Below, in pieces: positions 32,597-49,333 of a DNA stretch of 49,333 nt. The stretch comes from Ectocarpus siliculosus (taxonomy: Eukaryota; Sar; Phaeophyceae; Ectocarpales; Ectocarpaceae), in NCBI GenBank assembly GCA_000310025.1, contig FN649744.1, positions 1,726,369 to 1,775,701 of the forward strand. The letters run 5' to 3'. The position numbers and the translations under genes were made by a program. The notes beneath the pieces are model-generated. The model was not told where the DNA came from. It made no database searches and worked only from the letters and a program-made list of their open reading frames with translations. Position 1 is the first letter of the stretch. Each line of letters opens with the position of its first letter.

Positions 32597-35500
32597 ATGG
32601 ATGAGGCCCGCGCGCTGCTGGAGCAGCTGATGGGTCGGGAACGGGACATTCCTGTGGACAAGAGGACAAACCGTTCCAGGAAGATCTGGGACGACGACAT
32701 CTGCAAGCCGTACCTCTGCGGTGCGTTCGCTTTTTCTTTTCTTGTTGGCGTAACTTTGTACCACAACAAGGCCCAGGCCCATTTTGCACCCCTGAGGCGA
32801 GAGAGGGAGCCAACAGGGACGGGCATTTTTCAGGAGACTTTGCGGTATTTGGCAGTATTCAGGATTGGTTGGTAACGGTGTTGGCAGGAAAGGGTTCGTG
32901 ACGCCTGCCGGAATAGCGTATGCCTTTTTCTTTGTGTGGTGTGCCAGGCCAGCCCGCCTCGCGTTCGGTTTTCATCACGGCAAATACTTGCGAGCTCTGT
33001 GCGACTGGTACACACAACACCAGGTACCGGTTACATTAGAACGGTAGCAAGCGGGAAACCATTTCCTCTCTGGACGAAACCCTGCCATGCTTCGGATAGG
33101 CACCCTGGCTTTGCTGCTGACCGCCCTTTGTGTGACAAGTGTCCCAACATGCCGAGCCAAAAGAGGCATCGCACACTTTGACGAGGAACTCGGACATGTG
33201 TTTTTGTTTGTTGTGCGTGGGGCTCGTCGGTAGATCTCACCGTGCTTCCATCTTTTCACCAGGGTTGGTTCCTTCTCTCGCTCCGTTCTCATTTGTACTC
33301 GAGTCAAAAAAGTATCATTGTCCCGTTCAACTACCTCAAAGGGTTGATAGACACGGAAAGGATTTCCGGGGGGGTACAGGTCTGTGCTTGACCTTCGCCC
33401 CCCCTCCTCCCTTCGCCCGCTTCTCTCGGAATTGGTTCCGACTGCCGCTTCTTGTCTGTTTTGTGCGTGTTTGGCTCCCGACAGGTCTGTGCCCGTACGT
33501 GGACTTCAGGAATACAAGGAGCGATCTCGGTGAGAGAGACAGAGACAGACAGGGACAGAGACACAGAGAGAGAGAGAGAGAGAGACAGGGGGTGTTGCCC
33601 TCATGTCTCTTGCTCAGGCGGGAAGAGGAACAAGAAAAAAAACGAGCAGGAATTAGATACCAGTGGTGGCAATCTACCGTAGGCTTTTGCCGAGCAGTGT
33701 TTGTTTTGCTCTTGCTGGTCGCGATGCGTTTGTGTGTGTCGTATTGCTTTGCCGCTGTTTAATTTCTCGCGGCGGCGCGTGGAACACTCTTGTTCTTGTT
33801 TTTGTCCCATCCCACGCTGGTTTAGGAGCTCCTGCTGTCCGTGTTGCGTGACCGCCGTGGTTGACAAAATCGTTAGTGCTATTGTGGCTGTTATTGAGGC
33901 GGTGATTGCGAGCGTCTCTACGCTTTTGCTGCTGTTTTCTTGAACCGTTTTTTTTGGCTGTCGTCGTCGTCGTTGCTGCTGCTGCTGCTGCTACAACCAT
34001 TTGCTGCGCGTTCTCTCAGGCGAGCACCCACCGAACCAGGACCACGATCCCGACGTCAAGGCCCAGTGGGACAAGCTCTCCGAGGACGAGAAGGTAGGTT
34101 AAAAGCAGGCGCAGCAGGCCGTTGACCGAGTTCTTGCGTTTCGTCGCCTTCCGATGGTGGCATCCACCCCATCCATCCGTATGAAGAAGCGGAAACGAAA
34201 ACGACGTGATGCGTCTCGTGGTATAAGACGACAGCGGTGCACGGCAAAATGGACTCTCGATCGATCCCGTCCCGTCCCTCGCACACGGGCAAACAAGGAA
34301 GCTAGTCAACGGCAGGCACAAGCATGCTACTGTTGTCGCGGGGGCAACTTAGAAGAGCCAAGCTTCCTTTTTGGTGCACGCGGCCATCGGTTGTGACAGG
34401 CATATATCAGTCCCGTGGGCGAGCAGAAAGGGGGAGAAAGAGGGCCGCATGGACTCACTGGTGGTGCTGGTGCTGTGTGCTTGCCTACAGGACCAAGCGT
34501 CGTGCCAAATGGCTTGGGCGTTACGCTTGCGCTCCGCGGACGTGGAAGCCTCACGTGCAGCAACAACCGCGAGGCCACTAGGCCGCCCGTCGATTGCTTT
34601 GCCGAGTGTGCGTGCTCACTAACCATCGCGCGCCCCTTCCTTGCCCTCTGCCGATGCCTTGCGTGATGAATACGGCGATTGCGCACATGATGATGGTCAT
34701 GGTGATGGTGATGGTGTGGCAGGACAAGTACGGGTACGAGCGGGAATTGATGACGTACCTGATGGATCTCGTGGTCACCTGCGACCGAAGGGTGAGCGAA
34801 TTGATTTTTATCCAGCAAAACCATGGATCGGTCGCCCTAGCTCATTGTTGTTGTTGTTGTTGTTGGTTGTTGGTCGTTGTTATTGTTTGTCTAGTTGGTG
34901 CCACAATAGAAGCATGTTGTACCGATGGAGTTCGCCCGTTTTCCTCAGCAGGCAGCGACGCACTTGGCGACTAGTTCGGTCTTTCGGTTTGTCGTCTGTG
35001 TACTCAGCCAGGGCCGTCTCTCTTCCCACCCGCCCACCCACCCACGCACCTACCCCGCGTGCCCTTGCCTCGGCCCGGGGGGCCGTCGTGTGACGAACCA
35101 CAGGTAGAGAAGAACAAGGAGCGCCTAAGGCTTGAGCAGGGTGACGATAACGTTAAGGACAGCCAGATCGCCAGGTTAATCGACATGGAGAGAGTTGTAA
35201 GTCTGGGTGGACCCCTTGCTGCTGCTGTTTTACCTCTGCTTTCGTCGTGAATTCAACGCAAGTTGTTGTTGTTGTTTCGTGGTGTAGGTCTTGTTGTTGG
35301 TTGTGTCGCATTGGTCATAGTGGTTTTTCCTGCTGAGGCCCTTGCTGCTACTCTTGTTATAAAGAGTTTGGCGCATGTTCTTGAGGTTTTGGTTTTGGTC
35401 CTTGGCCAAATGAATCTTGACCTTCAGTGTCGTTGCCGTTCCCGTTACCGTTACGGCTGCAGATGAGCGAGAAGATGGAGCTGTCGGAGAAGCAGGCGGA

Positions 35501-38052
35501 GGAGGGGCTCGTCGACGAAGCGCAGGCCCTCCTTGCCGAGGTGAGGTTCTTGTTGTGGTGCACATGGGTTTTTTGGTGGGTTTTGTGTGGAAGGTTCGGG
35601 TGCGGCATGGGACGGTTATTGTTGGGCTCTCCTTGCCGAGGTGAGGGTCTGTTGTGGTGGACACGGGTTTTGGTCGGTTTGGTGTGGAATGGTGTTGGAC
35701 GGTTATTCGTCGACAAAGCGCAGGCTCTCCCGGGTCTGTTGTGGCACGTACGGGTTTTGCTCGGTTTGGTATGGAACGGGTGTGGGATGGAATGGTTCGG
35801 CGGGTGGAACAGGGGCTCGTTCGACGAAGGGCGAAAGCTCTTGCTGCCGAGGACCGTGGCGGCGCGGTAGGTGTGCTACGGGTCAGGCGTGACATGGAGC
35901 GGCTTTGGTTGAGTAATGTAGGTCTGTCGCAATGGCTACCGCTCAGGTTCGCGCCGTGTTCTCTTGTCTTGCCCCTCGTTAAATGAATAGAAAAATGATG
36001 TTTCGCATTCCCGCTGCGGACATGGAGACAGACCACACCACTTAAAGGTGAACGCACACGTGGTTTTGCTTTGGCTTGTTTGACGTTTTGACGTTTTTGC
36101 TGTGGCCAAGGTGGCATGGCTGCGCCCGCCGGAACCGATCGCAATCATTGCCCACCGCAGCAACGTTCTTCACCTCATTGTCGTGGCGATGCTGTGGCTG
36201 CTGCTCCGCATCGTGCATGCTTTTTACGTTTCTGCCTGCTTCGTTTGTCTACTTTCCGACTTTCGCGTGTTACCCTGACCACGAAACAGGTCGCGCGGAT
36301 GCGGGAGCACAAGAGCGCGATCGAGAAGCAGATGGCGGAGAAAAACGAGAACAGCAAGAGGGACATCGTGTGCGAGGTGAGAGAGGGGGGGGGGAGGAGA
36401 GCCTTGTACAATGGGATGATAGTGCCTGCTATGTGTATGGCCGCTTTCGAGAGCATGAGATGGGGCGGGTGCTGCCGGCGATAACATGACAAGATAACCT
36501 AAACCACGTGTTTCTGTGGTGTAGTGCCCTGGTTTGTAGCCCCTGGTTTTGTACAAGCGGTGCGCGCCTTGTTTATTTTTATTTCTGTGTTGGCCTTTTC
36601 CGTGGTGGCACATGGCTACCATCCCTTCGATGGAGCGCGCGAGACGCCCATCGCGCTGCTGTCCAAGCTGATAACACCCTTCGATCGACTCTCAAGACGT
36701 TGCCGGGCGCGCCCTTCTGTGCTGTTCTCTGGCGAGGGCTCTTGATTTCTTTTTTTTTTCTTTCTTGCCGCTTTCTTGACAGGTGAGCGGCAACATCATG
36801 CTGGTGTCGGGCAACATCCTTTCCTCCGCCGAGAACGAGGAGCGCATCCGGTGCCACTTCCAGGGCAAGCAGTACCTCGGCTGGAAGGCCGTTCGGGACA
36901 AGCTCAAGGAGCTCAAGGAGAAGTTCGAGAACAAGCCCATCAGGTAAATTTACACCGGCACAGCAGTAGCACTATAATAGCAGCTCTACAGCGGTAGGAA
37001 TCAGCGTCTCTTACAGCGGTAGCACTAGCACCAGCAGCACCAGCATAACTTCGGCCGTAGCAGTGGTAGGAGAACCAGCAGTACTAGCAGCTGCAGCGCC
37101 AGCGGGATATTGTTCCTTGAGGGTGTGGGCGTGGTCAAGGTCGACCAGAATGCGTTAACGCTCTTGTTGTTGTTTTGTGGTTGAATATTGGAGTCGAAAC
37201 ATAAGAGGCAGGATAGAGGGACTCTGGGGGACCGTTCAGACTAGCGGGAGCTTAAGAACTGGGCCGGTCGGCCTGTCCGCTCTAAGGCCGACGCGGGACG
37301 GTTCACTCTAGCGGGACCTGCAGAACTGGGCCGGTCGGCCTGTCCGCTGTAAGGCCGGCGCGGGACGGTTCACACTAGCGGGACCTGCAGAACTGGGTCG
37401 GTCGGCCTGTCCGCTCTAAGGCCGACGTGCTCGCCTGGCCGCGCAAGGGAGTTTTGGGAACAATTGATACGGTCCGGTACCGGTAGCATTGATCAAAGCA
37501 GCATGAAAGCCTTTCAATGCCGTGGCAATACCAAAAACCTCGTGAGGTGTTCCAAGTAGGTGGTGAAAGCGTCAAGTTGGCGTCCTTTTTTTTTTCTTGC
37601 GTACGCTTGATGTAGAGAAGTGTGAAATGTTATTTAGTCCAATCTCTCTTGGCCAAGGTTGCTGTTCACTGGAAGAAAAACAATTTTGTCATTTGCTGCC
37701 CACCTTTTCTCCTACCCCTACAATATCTTTTGAGTGCAGGGAGAGGAGCAGAGAAGTTGGAGCAAGTGGAGGAGGAGGGGGGGGGGGAGATCGAGACCGT
37801 GAGAGGGACAGGTCAAGAGAGAGGGCACGATCTAGGGATCGCGGGCGATCGCGGGACCGATCCCGTGACCGTTCCCGAGAACGTTCCCGGGACCGTTCGC
37901 GAGACCGGGGCAGGGACAGGGGCAGAGGCAGAGACAGCAGAGACAGAGGCAGGGATCGGGATAGGGATCGGGATCGGGATAGCCGCGACAGAGGTCGGTC
38001 GTCCTACCGCGGGGGGGGGGACCCTGAACCCTTCCCCCCGCCCCCCCCCTCG
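32597..38052 (+). CDS. LUC7-like U1 snRNP splicing factor with RS tail (3' end in gap)
   Basis: Nine exons join in phase: 32597-32720, 33485-33529, 34020-34093, 34723-34791, 35104-35196, 35463-35540, 36290-36376, 36783-36943, and 37740 into the N gap at 38053. LUC7 proteins sit on U1 snRNP and help choose 5' splice sites in the nucleus. The N-terminus 'MDEARALLEQLMGRERDIPV' is typical, followed by 'ICKPYLCGLCPYVDFRNTRS' and 'YGYERELMTYLMDLVVTCDR'. Then comes a coiled-coil-like segment ('QAEEGLVDEAQALLAEVARM') and the second finger region ('CHFQGKQYLGWKAVRDKLKE'). The last exon encodes an Arg/Ser/Asp-Arg repeat tail ('SRDRSRERSRDRSRDRGRDR'). Expected zinc ligands are replaced in both fingers (see findings). 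The C-terminus is lost in poly-G/poly-C sequence and N bases. Confidence 0.9.
35508..35865 (+). repeat. Tandem duplication spanning a LUC7 exon/intron donor
   Basis: The end of LUC7 exon 35463-35540 and the start of its intron are repeated about four times. The exon part 'CGTCGACGAAGCGCAGG' recurs as 'CGTCGACAAAGCGCAGG' at about 35708 and as 'CGTTCGACGAAGGGCGAAAG' at about 35818. 'CTCCTTGCCGAGGTGAGG', which includes the donor, recurs at about 35630. The intron part (TTGTTGTGGTGCACATGGGT) recurs at about 35650 and 35734. Copies are about 80-105 bp apart and diverged. Confidence 0.8.
37230..37430 (+). repeat. 67-bp tandem repeat x3 with a conserved hairpin
   Basis: 'AACTGGGCCGGTCGGCCTGT' recurs at 37257, 37324 and (one change) 37391, exactly 67 bp apart. 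Each unit also carries 'CTAGCGGGA', and each holds the dyad GTCGGCCT - 10 nt - AGGCCGAC. In the middle unit one arm changes A to G, which still allows a G-U pair. The repeat lies in the LUC7 intron between exons 36783-36943 and 37740. Confidence 0.85.
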
Positions 38053-38099
38053 NNNNNNNNNNNNNNNNNNNNNNNNNNNNNNNNNNNNNCCCCCCCCCC
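38053..38099. other. Assembly gap (47 N) between poly-C tracts
   Basis: N bases fill the segment and are flanked on both sides by poly-C, after a poly-G run at about 38010. The gap interrupts the LUC7 RS-domain exon. As with the 21-kb gap, long C runs appear to be the cause. Confidence 0.9.
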
Positions 38100-40264
38100 C
38101 CCCCCCCCGTCAAAGCGGGGCTTCAGTGTGGGCGGCACGCTGCGGCGGCCTCTTTGTTTATTTAACATGCAGATACGATGGGGATTAGTCGGGCAGCGGG
38201 AGCGGCGTTGATTCTCTTGCGCCGTCAACACCCCCGCTAATCTGGGCCTTCTTGTCACGTTGCAAGTTTTGGGCGGGGATGGGGTATGAGGTACTAGAGG
38301 GAGAGAGGGGGGAAGATCGGGAAAATGTACTATTTGCAGAGGCATTAATAGAGTAGTAATGGTAAGTATGCAGCGAGTTGTTTATGGACAAGGCACATTT
38401 TGGCAGCGGTCAGTCCAGTGCCCCTCGGGATTCACCCCCTCCTGGGACAGCTTTTTTTGTCCCCAAGAAATCGGTTGAAGTCCTCACCACGGTGCAAAGC
38501 AGAGAGCAGTTTTCTGTGTTGGATGCAGTGCGGGTCGTGGGAAAGGTCTGTGTTTTTCATTTCGAGCCTTGCGCGGCTCTCCGTTTAGTGCGGTGTGAAC
38601 ATGCTAAGCTCCTCATCTGTCCACATGGGGCCGGTGGTTTTGCTTGCGCAACAAACAGCAGTTTCGCTTGAAGGATGGATTCGCTGCATTTTCGGTGCCC
38701 TTTGGAGACTTACAAGCTCCGCAACAACGTGATGCGGTGACGGTGTTCTTGTTTTGGGGGGTTGCGATACGAGTGTGCACCCTGAAAGCAGTACTAAATA
38801 GCAAGGCTGGCTGGCTGGCTGTGTCGGTGACTTTGCGTGGCGATTCTTGGCACATTCGCTGTAGGCAGAGAACCTTGGTACCGCTGGCAGTGTGCGCTTA
38901 AAATGGTGGGATTGAACACGAAACTGCAGGGTACATTTGTACACCCTGGTGTTTGGTTCATCATCGCCGCCTTGAGTTCCAACGGTAATTTATGACGGGT
39001 ATGGCGGTTTGGTGGAGCGTACCGCCTACCGTGGCCCTTTGCCGCTTGAATGCCTGACAGGCAACAGTGTTTTCTAGGGCATTGGCAAAATGACGGCTTA
39101 CGAACAGTATGGGGCACACTAAATTTCTGTTAGGGCCGCAGCAGCACCGGACGCTGGGTGGACACGTCTAAATCGTCTTCCAGCTCCCGGGCCTCACGCG
39201 CCAAGTCCTTGGGTAGCACGCCTTTCCTTGCTTTTGTTATTTCCCGCGTCGAGACCAACAAGGCGCAACGCCTACTTCGAAATGGCGTGGGGAGCACCAC
39301 GTAGTTTCACGCATGTGGTACACAGATGGTGTTCGGACCCTCTAGCTTCTTTTGCCCCTCGATCCCCAGAGGAAAAGTAGTGTGGTCGACATGGGCACAG
39401 ATTGTCGACGCCCTTCGCTCGGTGCGATGGCCGACCGACGTCTTTCGAGAGATCCCCCCACCCAACAAAACCAACCTCCTGTTCTCTTGCGGAAATGCAG
39501 CCTCGCACACCACGCCAGCTGAGCAACGGTTTTATCTCCTTCAAAAGAGTAGCCCGGGCCTTCATTTGGTGGTGAGGTTACGTATGACACAATTTCGCTG
39601 GACCGCAAGGTTTTTCCTCAGCTCTCTGCATGTATGTATGCATACGACTCTAGACTTTTCGCTGTCATTTACCCCCGCCCAGTGTGTACCACCGGCGCCT
39701 CATGACCTTCACGGAGCAGGTCTAACAGCACTGCTCGGCGCATACATCGTGTGGGGAAGGAGAGTGCAATACGGCAGCAGCAGCAGGGGAGCCGCTTGGT
39801 CATGTGCGAGAGGGGTGAAGGCGATTGCGCATTTTTCATCGATCTGTTGCTGCACATGATTTGTCGGACCCGTACGCATACGACGACACCAGGACACACA
39901 CAATGCCGGCCGTTTTGCGGCCGTAGACATGAAAACAAGCAATAAACCAGTGCCGTAGACGGACTGACGGCCGGGCGACGTGGCTCCGCGGAGGTCTCGT
40001 CACACACACAAACGTGGTCTTGTTCTGAAGCCAGCTGCGACCATCCAAGAGCATAAAACGTACCCCGCCAAGAGATCAAATGTACCGGCGCCTCAGTCGA
40101 CGAAACTTCCGAGCAATTCTAGAGCGCTGTTGATTGGTGGGAGTAATTTACACGTTCGGCGGCGAGAAAAACACACAATCTTGGTTCAACCCCGAAGGCG
40201 AACTTCGCTTGTCTCAACAGCAGCAGCAGCAGAAGCAGCAGCAGCAGCGGGATGTTTTTTCCGT
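38100..40264. other. Intergenic stretch between converging genes
   Basis: This holds the unresolved 3' end of the LUC7-like gene and the 3' UTR of the Ca-ATPase. Open frames of up to 177 codons (39326-39859 plus) occur on both strands without recognisable domains. A CAG-rich run lies at about 40217-40249, just beyond the ATPase stop. Confidence 0.45.
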
Positions 40265-48917
<8,653 letters not shown>

Positions 48918-49333
48918 CTGTTCCAAGAAGGTCGTTCGAAGGTTCGTTGTGCCATCAACTTCTCTTCTCGGTTGTGAAAAAAAAAAAAAAACACTCGGGA
49001 AGAGCGCTTGGCGGGCCTTGAAAGCGCGAAACAGAACGAATGGAAGCTTGAATTCATCGCTCACATCCCACTGGAGCAAGCACTTCCACACCGCACACGA
49101 AAACAATTGCACCGCATTTGAAAGAGACCGTCCAAAACTTAGACCTGTACTTCGTACAATAGGCGATTCTTTTCGCGAATTTTTTCGCGATTTGATTTAC
49201 ACAACTTTCTTCTACTCCATTTTCAGTGTATAATAACCAAATTCGACAAAAACAAGAGGCAATCGCCTACGGAGCACAGGCCTGCCAAAATTCGACACCC
49301 AACAGGTCGTGTGTACCGCCGCGTCTCCTACGT
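48918..49333. other. Ca-ATPase intron running off the window
   Basis: No exon is visible on the minus strand upstream of the acceptor of exon 48917. It contains an A run at about 48977-48991 and AT-richer sequence towards the edge. The preceding exon should lie beyond 49333. Confidence 0.6.

Noticed and set aside
32039-32782. 247-codon minus-strand open frame opposite the LUC7 start
   Set aside because: It is antisense to LUC7 exon 1, which is well supported; no domain or splice structure is seen.
37230-37430. Possible CRISPR array
   Set aside because: The repeats are directly adjacent 67-bp units without unique spacers, in a eukaryotic intron.

Overview
The window is nuclear DNA of an intron-rich, moderately GC-rich eukaryote. 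The best fit is a brown alga close to Ectocarpus. The evidence is: short coding exons (45-200 nt) inside long introns; a degraded ankyrin-repeat gene with the C-terminal tail (a tryptophan- and arginine-rich 'RAWRRRG..VLCRAHPDRV' stretch) that I associate with the large Ectocarpus ankyrin family; a small secreted Cys/Gly-rich protein of a kind I associate with brown algae; and many simple repeats and poly-C/poly-G tracts. The assignment is inference. Exons were assigned by eye from splice sites, reading phase and family resemblance.

Layout, left to right. 1-3.4 kb: an unidentified minus-strand spliced gene plus transposon debris. 4.7-6.3 kb: complete five-exon GID8/TWA1-like gene (LisH-CTLH-CRA; GID/CTLH ubiquitin ligase), plus strand. 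6.3-8.5 kb: no supported gene, but a cluster of an AAATCTTG motif. 8.6-10.0 kb: minus-strand ankyrin pseudogene with four frameshifts. 11.35-11.57 kb: complete 217-bp MITE with long inverted repeats and TA target duplication. 12.0-14.8 kb: four-exon organellar ribosomal protein bS18, plus strand. 14.8-20.4 kb: no gene I can support. 20.4-28.5 kb: bacterial-type asparaginyl-tRNA synthetase, plus strand, first exon not found; its 5' part is disturbed by a false assembly gap. 29.9-31.1 kb: three-exon secreted Cys-rich protein, minus strand. 32.6-38.1 kb: LUC7-like U1 snRNP protein with RS tail, plus strand, entering a second N gap. 40.3 kb to beyond the right edge: the C-terminal half of a type IIA (SERCA/ECA) calcium P-type ATPase, minus strand, twelve exons visible.

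The genes are unrelated housekeeping and accessory genes on both strands, as expected for a eukaryotic chromosome; there is no operon or gene-cluster logic. The most notable signals lie between and inside genes. Two different genes (LUC7 and the Ca-ATPase) carry tandem repeats that include copies of their own exon/intron donor junction. A 10-mer, TACAGCAGTA, occurs nine times in non-coding DNA against about 0.1 expected. The LUC7 zinc fingers lack expected ligands. The ATPase has two apparent GC-AG introns. The 100-N gap appears to be an artefact in which low-quality reads on each side of a poly-C tract were not merged.
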